This document shows, in pieces, positions 13,581 through 22,296 of a stretch of DNA of 23,443 nucleotides. A program made the translations under genes and the position numbers. Source of the stretch: Lachnospiraceae bacterium. Lineage in GTDB: Bacteria > Bacillota > Clostridia > Lachnospirales > Lachnospiraceae. The notes beneath the pieces are model-generated. The model saw only the letters and a list, made by a program, of their open reading frames with translations, had not been told where the DNA came from and did no database searches. Position 1 is the stretch's first letter, and every line of letters begins with the position of its first letter. The DNA lies in assembly GCA_900766575.1 (NCBI GenBank), contig CAAFVW010000020.1:1-23443 (forward strand). The letters are read 5' to 3'.

Positions 13581-14096
13581 ATGGACGAGGAGGCAAAAGT
13601 ACTTTCGAACCGTCAGATCGGATTTGAACTGAAAGCCGCCAACAATATGATCCGCAGGAAGATGGACGCCATATTTGCCCAACAGGATGACAGTGAGCTC
13701 ATTGGGATGCAGAGGCCGCTTCTGGGTTATCTGTACCATAAGAGCAAATACGGTGATGTGTATCAGAAGGATGTGGAGAAGGAATTCCGAATCCGGAGGT
13801 CCACCGCGACGGTAATGCTGCAGAGCATGGAGCAGAAGGGATATGTGGTCCGGGTAGCTTCCCCGGAGGACGGCAGGATGAAGAGAATTCTGCTGACGGA
13901 AAAAGCAATCGAGCATCATCATATGATTGAAGAGCAGATATTGAATTTTAACAGAGAACTGGAAGCCGGTCTTACAGAGGAAGAAAAGCAGACATTTCTG
14001 AATATCTTAGATAAGATGATGGATAATCTCGGAATGGACAAGGGAAGAACGAGCATCTGTGCGGAGACCGTCAGGACTCAGAAAAAAGAAGCATAA
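13581..14096 (+). CDS. MarR-family transcriptional regulator
   Basis: Winged-helix DNA-binding protein, expected to act as a dimer and to repress the operon it heads. The 171 residues have a helical N-terminal dimerisation segment. The recognition region RIRRSTATVMLQSMEQKGYV (70-89) is followed by the wing RVASPEDGRMKRILLTEKA (91-109), which carries the family's D-x-R motif. The C-terminal helices include a Glu-rich segment, and a short basic tail ends the protein. The ribosome site AGGAGG (13571-13576) lies four bases before the ATG. Two GTTAG-N4-CTAAC palindromes sit between its promoter and start codon. Two ABC exporter genes follow after 32 bp. Such regulators often respond to small phenolic or drug-like ligands, but the ligand here is unknown. 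Confidence 0.93.
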   Translation: MDEEAKVLSNRQIGFELKAANNMIRRKMDAIFAQQDDSELIGMQRPLLGYLYHKSKYGDVYQKDVEKEFRIRRSTATVMLQSMEQKGYVVRVASPEDGRMKRILLTEKAIEHHHMIEEQILNFNRELEAGLTEEEKQTFLNILDKMMDNLGMDKGRTSICAETVRTQKKEA

Positions 14097-14128
14097 GAGC
14101 AGAATAAATAACAGAAAGGAAACCAGCT

Positions 14129-15883
14129 ATGATCAAAACATTAGCAAAACAGATCAGGGAATATAAGTGGGCATCCATTGCCACTCCGATATTCATGATC
14201 CTGGAAGTAGCCATGGAAATGGTGATTCCGCTCCTGATGGCATCCATCATCGACGATGGTGTGGAAGCGGGAGACATGCAACATATTTTTCTTATCGGCT
14301 GTTACATGATCCTGGCAGCACTTGTCGGATTGTCTGCAGGTATCATGGGAGGTAAATACGGTGCGAAAGCATCCACCGGATTTGCCCGTAATTTAAGAGA
14401 GGCCATGTATGAGAACATCCAGACCTTCTCTTTCTCCAACATTGATAAGTTCTCCACCGCAGGCCTCGTAACCCGTATGACCACGGATGTTACCAATATC
14501 CAGAATGCCTATCAGATGCTCCTGCGTATGTGTTTCCGTGCGCCGGTCAGCCTGATCTGTGCCATGTTGATGGCGTTCCTGATCAATGCAAGAGTAGCAA
14601 GTATCTATCTGGTGGCAGTTGTTTTCCTGGGAATTGTCATCGTCTTTATCATGAGGGCGGTATCCAGGTATTTCAGTCAGGTATTCAAAAAATACGATGA
14701 CCTGAATGCCAGCGTACAGGAAAACGTAGCTGCACAGCGTGTCGTAAAAGCATACGTCCGTGAGGACTATGAGATCGACAAGTTCCACAAGGCAAGCTAT
14801 AACATCTATAAGCTGTTCAAAAAAGCAGAATGCACCATGACCTATGTATGGCCGGTAATGCAGTTTACCGTATATGCATGTATCCTGGGCATCAGCTGGC
14901 TGGGTGCTCACATGATCATTTCCAGTCAGTTGACTACCGGTGAGCTGATGAGTCTGCTGACTTATTGCATGAGTATCCTGATGAATCTGATGATGTTAGC
15001 CATGATCTTTGTTATGATGACCATGAGTGCTGCCAGCGGCAAACGTATCGCAGAAGTACTGGAGGAGAAGGCTGACATTACCAATCCGGAAAAGCCTGAC
15101 TTCGATGTAACTGATGGCAGCATCCGTTTTGAAAATGTTACTTTCCGTTACAATAAGCAGAGCGAGAAGCCGGTACTGGATCATCTGAACTTTGAGATCA
15201 AGGCCGGTGAGACCATCGGTATCCTGGGTGGTACGGGAAGTTCCAAGACCAGTCTGGTGAACCTGATCAGCCGTTTGTATGACGTCAATGAAGGAGCTGT
15301 TTATGTCGGTGGCAAGGATGTCCGCAGCTATGATCTGGAGACACTTCGTAACGAAGTATCTGTAGTATTGCAGAAAAATGTATTGTTCTCCGGTACGATT
15401 CTGGAGAATCTCCGCTGGGGTGATGAGAATGCGACCGAAGAGGAATGCATTCGTGCCTGCAGGCTGGCATGTGCCGATGAATTCATCGAGAAGATGCCTG
15501 AAAAATACAATACCTATATTGAACAGGGCGGAAGCAATGTATCTGGTGGCCAGAAACAGAGACTGTGTATTGCCAGAGCTTTGTTGAAGAAGCCCAAGGT
15601 ACTGATTCTGGATGACTCTACCAGTGCCGTGGATACCGCAACCGATGCGAAGATCCGCAAGGCCTTTGCCACGGAGATTCCCGGTACGACCAAGATTATC
15701 ATTGCACAGCGTGTTTCCAGTATTCAGGATGCAGACCGTATTATTGTCATGAATGACGGTAAAGTAGATGCATTCGCACCGCATGAAGAATTGCTGAAAA
15801 ATAACCAGATCTACAGAGAAGTATATGAAGCCCAGACCCAGACGGGTGGCGGCGATTTTGATGAGAACGGAGGTGAAGCATAA
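14129..15883 (+). CDS. ABC exporter half-transporter, degenerate-site subunit
   Basis: Fused membrane and ATPase domains (584 residues), of the multidrug/lipid/peptide exporter type (ABCB-like). Six membrane helices occupy about 15-300. The ATPase domain has Walker A GGTGSSKT (367-374; Ser replaces the usual third Gly), signature VSGGQ (471-475) and Walker B LILDD (Asp495). Asp496 replaces the catalytic Glu, and the switch His is replaced by Gln527 (IAQRVSS). These changes mark the subunit that contributes the non-hydrolysing Walker motifs of a heterodimer. The ribosome site AAAGGA (14115-14120) is eight bases before the ATG. The stop codon overlaps the next start (TAATG), so translation is coupled. 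The substrate cannot be inferred; the MarR regulator upstream suggests a toxic compound. Confidence 0.96.
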   Translation: MIKTLAKQIREYKWASIATPIFMILEVAMEMVIPLLMASIIDDGVEAGDMQHIFLIGCYMILAALVGLSAGIMGGKYGAKASTGFARNLREAMYENIQTFSFSNIDKFSTAGLVTRMTTDVTNIQNAYQMLLRMCFRAPVSLICAMLMAFLINARVASIYLVAVVFLGIVIVFIMRAVSRYFSQVFKKYDDLNASVQENVAAQRVVKAYVREDYEIDKFHKASYNIYKLFKKAECTMTYVWPVMQFTVYACILGISWLGAHMIISSQLTTGELMSLLTYCMSILMNLMMLAMIFVMMTMSAASGKRIAEVLEEKADITNPEKPDFDVTDGSIRFENVTFRYNKQSEKPVLDHLNFEIKAGETIGILGGTGSSKTSLVNLISRLYDVNEGAVYVGGKDVRSYDLETLRNEVSVVLQKNVLFSGTILENLRWGDENATEEECIRACRLACADEFIEKMPEKYNTYIEQGGSNVSGGQKQRLCIARALLKKPKVLILDDSTSAVDTATDAKIRKAFATEIPGTTKIIIAQRVSSIQDADRIIVMNDGKVDAFAPHEELLKNNQIYREVYEAQTQTGGGDFDENGGEA

Positions 15884-17808
15884 TGCCAGGACCTATGGGC
15901 GGAGGAATGCGTGGACCCGGCAGAAGAATGCAGGGCGGTACACGTATTGAAAATCCGGGAAAAGTATTTAAGAGACTGATGTCTTATGTTTTTCAGAAAT
16001 ATGGTTTCCACTTTATCATGGTATTGATCTTCATCGTACTCAGCGTTGTGGCTAACATTCAGGGTACTTTGTTTATGCAGACGCTGATCGATGATTACAT
16101 CATACCGATGATCGGCCAGCAGAATCCTGATTTTACCAGTCTGCTGCATGAGATCATCAGGGTAGCATGCTTCTATCTGATCGGTGTAGGTTCCACCTAT
16201 GCTTACAACCGAATCATGGTTACGGTGACTCAGGGAACACTGAAGAGCCTCCGTGATGACCTGTTTGAACACATGGAGAGACTGCCGATCAAGTATTTTG
16301 ATACCCACTCCCATGGTGATATCATGTCCATCTACACCAATGATATTGATACACTGCGTCAGATGATTAGCCAGAGTATCCCCCAGGTATTCTCCAGTTT
16401 TATCACTGTAGTGGGTACGCTTGGCAGTATGCTGGTACTGAGTATTCCGCTTACTGCGGTCAGCCTGATCATGGTTGCTTTGATGATGATCGTGACCAAA
16501 AAGGTAGCGGGCCTGAGCGGAAAATATTTCGTAAAGCAGCAGAAGAATATTGGTAAAGTCAACGGCTACATCGAAGAGATGATGGAAGGCCAGAAGGTAG
16601 TCAAGGTATTCTGCCATGAGGACAAGAGCCTGGAAGAGTTCAAGGCTCTGAACGATGAACTGTGTGACAGCGCTTATAATGCGAATAAGTTTGCGAATAT
16701 CATGGGACCTATCAATGCACAGTTAGGTAATTTAAGCTATGTAGTATGTGCTATCATCGGCGGTGCCATGGCACTGGGCGGATTTGCAGGACTGACCTTG
16801 GGTAAGCTGGCCAGCTTCTTAACCTTCAACAAGAGCTTCAACATGCCCATCAGCCAGGTCAGCCAGCAGTTAAACAGTATTGTTATGGCACAGGCCGGTG
16901 CCAAGAGAGTCTTCGATCTGTTGGATGAAAAGGTGGAGACCGATGAAGGATATGTAACTCTGGTACGTGCGAAAAAGGTAGATGGCAAGATTGTGGAATG
17001 CCCCGAGAGAACCGGTATGTGGGCATGGAAGCATGTACATCAGGCAGACGGTACAGTAGATTACATTGAGCTGCAGGGTGAAGTGGTATTTGATGATGTA
17101 GACTTTGGTTATAATGATGAGAAGATTGTGCTGCATAACATTGAGATGTATGCAAAGCCCGGTCAGAAGATCGCATTCGTAGGTTCTACCGGTGCCGGTA
17201 AGACCACCATTACCAACCTGATCAACCGTTTCTATGATATTCAGGATGGTAAGATCCGTTACGATGGCATCAATATCAACAAGATCAAGAAAGCGGACTT
17301 GAGAAAATCATTAGGTATCGTATTGCAGGATACCCATCTGTTTACAGCGACCGTCATGGAAAATATCCGTTTCGGTAAACTGGATGCTACGGATGAGGAA
17401 GTTATCGCAGCGGCAAAGCTGGCCAATGCAGATACCTTTATCCGACAGCTTCCCGATGGCTACCAGACAGTCCTCACCGGTGACGGTGCAAATTTAAGCC
17501 AGGGACAGAGACAGCTCTTATCCATCGCCAGAGCGGCAGTAGCGGATCCTCCGGTACTGATCCTGGATGAGGCTACCAGTTCTATTGATACCCGTACCGA
17601 GAAGATCGTACAGGACGGCATGGATAAGCTGATGAAAGGCAGAACCACCTTTGTCATCGCCCACAGACTTTCCACCGTCAAAAACAGTGACTGTATCATG
17701 GTTCTGGAGCAGGGCCGTATCATTGAGCGAGGCAATCATGACGAGCTGATCGCCCAGAAGGGCAGATATTACCAGTTGTATACCGGTAATGCCATTGCGG
17801 AAGGATAA
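15883..17808 (+). CDS. ABC exporter half-transporter, catalytic-site subunit
   Basis: Partner of the preceding half-transporter (641 residues). The N-terminus is an unusual Met/Gly/Pro/Arg-rich stretch of about 25 residues (MPGPMGGGMRGPGRRMQGG). Six membrane helices follow, to about residue 335. The ATPase domain has a normal Walker A GSTGAGKT (434-441), Walker B LILDEATSS with catalytic Glu563, and switch His594 (IAHRLST). Its signature is LSQGQ (538-542) rather than LSGGQ. So its Walker motifs plus the VSGGQ of the partner make the working ATP site, and its LSQGQ faces the degenerate one. Residues about 352-398 are a linker roughly 30 residues longer than usual between membrane and ATPase domains. 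It starts on the last base of the upstream gene and ends before a strong terminator. Confidence 0.96.
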   Translation: MPGPMGGGMRGPGRRMQGGTRIENPGKVFKRLMSYVFQKYGFHFIMVLIFIVLSVVANIQGTLFMQTLIDDYIIPMIGQQNPDFTSLLHEIIRVACFYLIGVGSTYAYNRIMVTVTQGTLKSLRDDLFEHMERLPIKYFDTHSHGDIMSIYTNDIDTLRQMISQSIPQVFSSFITVVGTLGSMLVLSIPLTAVSLIMVALMMIVTKKVAGLSGKYFVKQQKNIGKVNGYIEEMMEGQKVVKVFCHEDKSLEEFKALNDELCDSAYNANKFANIMGPINAQLGNLSYVVCAIIGGAMALGGFAGLTLGKLASFLTFNKSFNMPISQVSQQLNSIVMAQAGAKRVFDLLDEKVETDEGYVTLVRAKKVDGKIVECPERTGMWAWKHVHQADGTVDYIELQGEVVFDDVDFGYNDEKIVLHNIEMYAKPGQKIAFVGSTGAGKTTITNLINRFYDIQDGKIRYDGININKIKKADLRKSLGIVLQDTHLFTATVMENIRFGKLDATDEEVIAAAKLANADTFIRQLPDGYQTVLTGDGANLSQGQRQLLSIARAAVADPPVLILDEATSSIDTRTEKIVQDGMDKLMKGRTTFVIAHRLSTVKNSDCIMVLEQGRIIERGNHDELIAQKGRYYQLYTGNAIAEG

Positions 17809-17861
17809 GAAAACCGTGTAAAATGTGAGAATGAAATAAAGATGTGGAAATAGTGAGAGAA

Positions 17862-17892
17862 GCAGCGTCCGGGTACCGGACGTTGCTTTTTT
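17862..17892 (+). terminator. Strong intrinsic terminator after the ABC operon
   Basis: GCAGCGTCCGG (17862-17872) pairs with CCGGACGTTGC (17876-17886) over 11 bp with one wobble and a three-base loop. Six T residues follow (17887-17892). Read on the other strand it lacks a T-run, so it mainly serves the ABC operon rather than the convergent glycosyltransferase gene. Confidence 0.93.
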
Positions 17893-17936
17893 GTGGTGTT
17901 GCGCTCTAATTGCAGGGCACAGGGGAGTCTGCTATA

Positions 17937-20900
17937 TTAACCGGAGATCAATACCCAGGTCGGTTCCCAACGTAAATATTTCACGACAAATGCCACATCT
18001 ACCGGCTGTCCGGACAGTACCGGATAGAAGAGCAGGAACAGAGCAAAAGTAAACACTGCATAAGCACAGCAGATTATGATAAAAGTACGGTTCGATATTC
18101 TCTTTTTCAGCTGCATCAGGCTGTATATGATCATCAGCACTACAAAAGGAACACTGGGGAAGTAGTGATAGATGAAGGTGATTCTGGTGACGAAGAACCA
18201 GGGCAGATACTGTGCCAGGTAGCCAACCACCAGAAAAGCAGCAGTAATGTATTCTCTATGTGACAATGTGCCGGGAAGCCCAGAAGCATCAAGTTGTGTT
18301 TTCCGGTTTTCTGATTTGGAAGAAGTTGCAGCTTCGCGGCCCGTAAGCGAGCGCAGGAGACTGCTCCGGCTGATCAGCAGATACACCACATACAGGAATG
18401 CGGGAATTCCTATCCACCATACCAGAGGATTGCCGAAAGCACTGATGCCTTCCTTCACGGCATCGGTCACATAACCGGAGTAATACCAGATCGGTCGTTC
18501 CATGGTGGGCCATTGATACCAGGAAGAAGAATAGGGATGCGTAGCTTCCAGACCGCTGTGATAATTGAACATGGAAGTCTGGTTGGCAAGCATACGGTCC
18601 AACAGTCCGGGATGCCAGTTGTCCACAAAGGGTACATAGGACAACAGATAGATAATAACCGGAATCAAGACAAAAAATGTCAGGCAGAAGTCAATAGTCT
18701 TCACCGTATAGCCGGAGAAATTTTTTACTATATATTGATGCTCGATGCCATTCGTGCTCTTGCCGGGATGTGCTTTGGCGTAGAGGTATTCCCGGTAACG
18801 TCGCAGTAAATGGGCGAAGAATAACAGTGCCAGACCACATCCGGCATAGACACCAGTCCATTTGCTGGCGATGCCCAGTCCCATACAAATACCGCATAGC
18901 CCAAGGGGGATAAAAGTCTTGTGCAGCGGTGTGTCATAAAAGCTCATGGTACAGTAATGATACATGAAATAGTACATAGCAATCACGAAGAACGTGATAT
19001 ACACATCAATGGTTGCAATTCTGGTCTGTGTAAAATGCATAAAATCAAAGGCAAACAGGAAGCAGGCCAGAGCCGCAGCCGGAGTATTGCCTGTCATTCG
19101 TTTCCCTGACAGGTATAAAAACGGCAGCATGGCAATGCCGAATAAAGTACCCATGATACGCCAACCGAAGGGATTCATTCCGAAGATGGCAACACCCAGA
19201 GCGATGAATATTTTACCTAAAGGAGGATGCGTGTTTTCATAGGCAGGCAGGCCATGAAGAAACTCATAAGCCGTGCGACCGTGATAGATCTCGTCAAAAT
19301 ACATACTGTTGCGGAAAGAATAACGTTCCGGATACAGATCATTTTCGTCAAACAAGGTACCATAGGCTTCTGCATTCACGGGGCGGATGACATTACCGTC
19401 CGCATCCAGGAAGACCAGCTCGATCAGAGAGGCATCCGTATCCGTTAGTGTCAGGCGCAGATAATGCGTGGTAAGCCCCTGCAGAGGAACATCCTGCCAG
19501 GTAAAAACATTATTCAGGATGATTTCACCGAGATGAGTCCAGGAATCACTGGCATTGTCTCTGGATTCTAACGTGAAATGTCTCTGATGCCAGGGAGCCA
19601 GATAACTCGCCATGGTTACAGGGAGTGCATCGTCGGGAAATTCCAGTTCAATAGTCTGGTTCTGAACCATATCGTAAGTCGTTACCGGAGCCTTGTGGTC
19701 GCCCAGATCGTAGAGAGCAAAGCAACTGTACAGAACACAGATTGCCAGTAACAGACTAAGATCTATTTTGGTAAAGCGAACTTTTTCTTCGGACGGAACG
19801 GGGGCAAGGGGAGAGAAAAAGTGCTCTCGAATCCGCTGCCCCAGTCCGGCTTTGGAGATAACGTGACCGGAAGCTTTTTCTCTGGTTGTCTGGGAATGTC
19901 CGGAAGCCGGTGCAGCAACAGATGCCCTATGGACATAATATTTCCAGATGATTTTATAAAAATAGTACAGACAACACAACATTCCGGCAGATACCAACAG
20001 GATGATGGGAGCCTTGCGGTCGTAACTCTGCGGATCGTAATGGTACAGAACATCGGCAGTATTGTAAAAATGCAGTACTGCGAAACCGGCATAACATTTC
20101 CACAGAGCATCGACGGGCTTGTACAGGCAACAGAAAAGCAGCAGCGCAAGTCCGGGATACATATAGCGTTCATGCATCCTGACAGAGAACACAAACATGG
20201 TCAGGATGATAAATGCACCGAGACAGAAATATCTCGAAGACTCTTTCCGGCAACGCATGGCTATCAGAAAAGTAAAAAGCACGATCAGAAGTATGGCAAT
20301 AGTACCCCAGGTCTTGCAAGGCAGGAAGAGGAACGTTGTATCCTGACCGATCCAGTTCATACCGAGAAGCCCCCAGAAATTATAAGCATTTACAGCAGCA
20401 TATTCATAGGAACCCAGAGTAGAAGTATACTGTGAAATTGCAGCATTCAGCCCGAACGGAGCACACAGAAGGAGCATGCCGCAGATGACGGCAAGACCTC
20501 CGAATAAATTATAAAAGAATTTCCGGACGGAAAAATCTTTTAGAAACACATGATCCAGAATTCCTACTAAGAGTACCGGAGTGAAGATCAAAGTCTGCGG
20601 CTTCAGCAGAACACCGAGCCCGTAGATTGCATAAGCAGGAAGCATTTTGCCGTCCATGAGGAACAGACACATAAGGATCACTACCAATGTATGCACGGAA
20701 TCCACCTGTCCCCAACAGGAGGAATTCAGAATGATAGCAGGCTGGAACAGATAGGCGGAGGCAACACAAACGCCTTGAAACTCGGAAAGGTGCAGCCGTT
20801 TCACAGCCTCTCGATAGAGCAGAAATCCACAGGCCATATCACACAGAATGGCCGGTAATTTTAATAACAGAATATGAAGGTCGGAATAATAGGGAATCTG

Positions 20901-21218
20901 CAATAGTGACCGCAGAGCTCCGATAAGATACAGAATATACATAAATCCGGGCGGGTAATCCGTAAAAGTCTCCGCAGAATAGAATTGTCCGGGACCAACG
21001 GTAAAGATCCGGTCAGCCCATGACGCAAAACAGGCAATATCATTACCGAAACCGTGGGTGGTATAAGCCAGAATCAGGCGAAGAAGCAGAGCACCTCCGA
21101 AAATGAGCCACAGAAAAGAACGTCGGCTGATCCCAGTGCGAAGCGTTGTGTTATTATGAAAACCGGCATAACAGATACCACACAGAAGCAGCGACAGGAT
21201 GGCAAAAAAATGTATCAT
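17937..21218 (-). CDS. Two-module GT-C glycosyltransferase (N-terminal mannosyltransferase-like, C-terminal PMT-like)
   Basis: A very large membrane protein (1093 residues) that probably transfers sugars from a polyprenyl-phosphate carrier on the outer face of the membrane. Residues 1 to about 430 form one GT-C-like module with many helices. It shows the acidic pair ND (59-60), TDYPPG (86-91) and MHERYMYPG (His349, Glu350, Arg351). A basic hydrophilic linker (about 430-475) and another helix lead to a beta-rich segment (about 505-620) that looks like a galactose-binding-type sandwich. Residues about 635-1080 resemble protein O-mannosyltransferases (GT39): YFDEIYHGR with Asp642/Glu643, ENTHPPLGK and GWRIMGTLFG. 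The start ATG at 21218 has GGGGGA about ten bases upstream. It is divergent from the sortase gene. The acceptor is unknown; a secreted protein such as the neighbouring adhesin is possible. Confidence 0.88.
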   Translation of the reverse strand: MIHFFAILSLLLCGICYAGFHNNTTLRTGISRRSFLWLIFGGALLLRLILAYTTHGFGNDIACFASWADRIFTVGPGQFYSAETFTDYPPGFMYILYLIGALRSLLQIPYYSDLHILLLKLPAILCDMACGFLLYREAVKRLHLSEFQGVCVASAYLFQPAIILNSSCWGQVDSVHTLVVILMCLFLMDGKMLPAYAIYGLGVLLKPQTLIFTPVLLVGILDHVFLKDFSVRKFFYNLFGGLAVICGMLLLCAPFGLNAAISQYTSTLGSYEYAAVNAYNFWGLLGMNWIGQDTTFLFLPCKTWGTIAILLIVLFTFLIAMRCRKESSRYFCLGAFIILTMFVFSVRMHERYMYPGLALLLFCCLYKPVDALWKCYAGFAVLHFYNTADVLYHYDPQSYDRKAPIILLVSAGMLCCLYYFYKIIWKYYVHRASVAAPASGHSQTTREKASGHVISKAGLGQRIREHFFSPLAPVPSEEKVRFTKIDLSLLLAICVLYSCFALYDLGDHKAPVTTYDMVQNQTIELEFPDDALPVTMASYLAPWHQRHFTLESRDNASDSWTHLGEIILNNVFTWQDVPLQGLTTHYLRLTLTDTDASLIELVFLDADGNVIRPVNAEAYGTLFDENDLYPERYSFRNSMYFDEIYHGRTAYEFLHGLPAYENTHPPLGKIFIALGVAIFGMNPFGWRIMGTLFGIAMLPFLYLSGKRMTGNTPAAALACFLFAFDFMHFTQTRIATIDVYITFFVIAMYYFMYHYCTMSFYDTPLHKTFIPLGLCGICMGLGIASKWTGVYAGCGLALLFFAHLLRRYREYLYAKAHPGKSTNGIEHQYIVKNFSGYTVKTIDFCLTFFVLIPVIIYLLSYVPFVDNWHPGLLDRMLANQTSMFNYHSGLEATHPYSSSWYQWPTMERPIWYYSGYVTDAVKEGISAFGNPLVWWIGIPAFLYVVYLLISRSSLLRSLTGREAATSSKSENRKTQLDASGLPGTLSHREYITAAFLVVGYLAQYLPWFFVTRITFIYHYFPSVPFVVLMIIYSLMQLKKRISNRTFIIICCAYAVFTFALFLLFYPVLSGQPVDVAFVVKYLRWEPTWVLISG

Positions 21219-21357
21219 AAAATGAATTCCCCCAATATGTAATAAAATGTCTATGTGTTATATTTTAAAAATAACAAAAAATGGCTCTTTCGTAAAGACG
21301 AATGCGGAAAAATAAGATATAATCATTAACAAATGTAAGCGGGAAGGGGAACTGTAC
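21219..21357. promoter_or_regulatory. Divergent promoter region, glycosyltransferase / sortase
   Basis: On the + strand a perfect TATAAT lies at 21318-21323, 35 bp before the sortase ATG, with no good -35 at 17 bp. A hairpin-forming palindrome TTCGT-AAAG-ACGAA (21289-21302) lies in the -35 area and might be an activator or repressor site. On the - strand the region is AT-rich, but I could not choose a promoter for the glycosyltransferase. Confidence 0.4.
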
Positions 21358-22134
21358 ATGAAAAATAAGAAAGTGGAAAATGCAATCACAGCAGTACTGG
21401 CCGCTGCGGTGCTCGTAACCGGTGGGATGAGCCTGTATTCCTGTCTTTCGGAGCAGAAGGCAAGAGACGAATACGATGCTATCCGACAGGAAGTAGTGGC
21501 AGCAGAGCTGACGGACACGGAAGAGGTGCAAGAGACCAGAGAGAAAAACTATCCGGATCTGCAGATCGATTTTGCAGAGCTTAGGAAGACGAATCCGGAT
21601 TTCAGAGGATGGCTCTATTTTCCGGCATTGGATATCAGCTATCCGGTAGTACAGGGCGAAGATAATGATTATTATCTGAAGCATTCCTTTGAAGGGGAGA
21701 GCGTGAAAGCCGGGTGCATTTTCATGGATTGTGAGGCTTCGGCAGACTGGTCCGACCGGAATACTTTTGTTTTCGGACACAATATGCGGGATGAGAGCAT
21801 GTTCGGAGCTTTTAAACATTTGCTGAATGGAACGGCAAGCTGCGAGGAGAATCCTTATTTCTACATATATACGGAAGAAAAAGTTTATACCTATGAAATC
21901 TTTTCCTATTATAAAACTACGAGTACCGGTGACCGCTATGCCATATTTACGTCCGATGCATCCTATGACGATTATGTAAAATGGGCGACAGAGCATTCTC
22001 TGTTTGCGTCCGATGCAGATTTGAGCAGCAGAGGCAACATTGTGTCCCTGTCCACCTGTTATGGTTCCAACGGCACGAAGAGAAGAGTACTATTGCATGG
22101 AGTGCTGGTGGAAACATCGGAATATTGGGAATAA
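21358..22134 (+). CDS. Class B sortase
   Basis: Membrane-anchored cysteine transpeptidase that cuts a C-terminal sorting motif and joins the protein to peptidoglycan or to another surface protein. The 258 residues begin with a short basic segment and one membrane helix at about 9-31, as usual for a signal-anchor sortase. The core begins at DFAELRKTNPDFRGWLYFPA (about 71-90), the class B entry motif. Catalytic residues are His141 (FGHNM), Cys234 (LSTCYG) and Arg242/Arg243 (TKRRVLLHG). The ribosome site AGGGGA (21345-21350) lies seven bases before the ATG. The next gene, 162 bp downstream, encodes a secreted repeat protein that is its likely substrate, although that protein's C-terminus lies beyond the window. 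Confidence 0.95.
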   Translation: MKNKKVENAITAVLAAAVLVTGGMSLYSCLSEQKARDEYDAIRQEVVAAELTDTEEVQETREKNYPDLQIDFAELRKTNPDFRGWLYFPALDISYPVVQGEDNDYYLKHSFEGESVKAGCIFMDCEASADWSDRNTFVFGHNMRDESMFGAFKHLLNGTASCEENPYFYIYTEEKVYTYEIFSYYKTTSTGDRYAIFTSDASYDDYVKWATEHSLFASDADLSSRGNIVSLSTCYGSNGTKRRVLLHGVLVETSEYWE

Positions 22135-22244
22135 GCATGATATTATAGGAAGCCGGGACAAAAATAATCAAAAAATAACAATTATATGAAAAAAATCTGA
22201 ACCCTTTTTGAAAGTGCCACAGTCTTTATAGGTGTAAAGAGGAA

Positions 22245-22264
22245 CGAAAACGTTTAAATACGTT
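22245..22264. promoter_or_regulatory. Palindrome and cre-like site before the surface-protein gene
   Basis: The 162-bp gap before the surface-protein gene contains AACGT-TTAAAT-ACGTT (22249-22264). It overlaps CGAAAACGTTTAAA (22245-22258), which agrees with the CcpA site consensus TGWAANCGNTNWCA at all but two fixed positions. A TTGAAA at 22208 has no well-placed -10 partner, so the promoter is unclear. Regulation by carbon catabolite control is only a suggestion. Confidence 0.3.
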
Positions 22265-22296
22265 AACACATTGGATTTCATTGAGGGAGAAATCAG

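Noticed and set aside
15811..16617. 268-codon - strand frame across the ABC gene junction
   Set aside because: It lies opposite two certain genes and has His/Gln-rich low-complexity translation typical of shadow frames.
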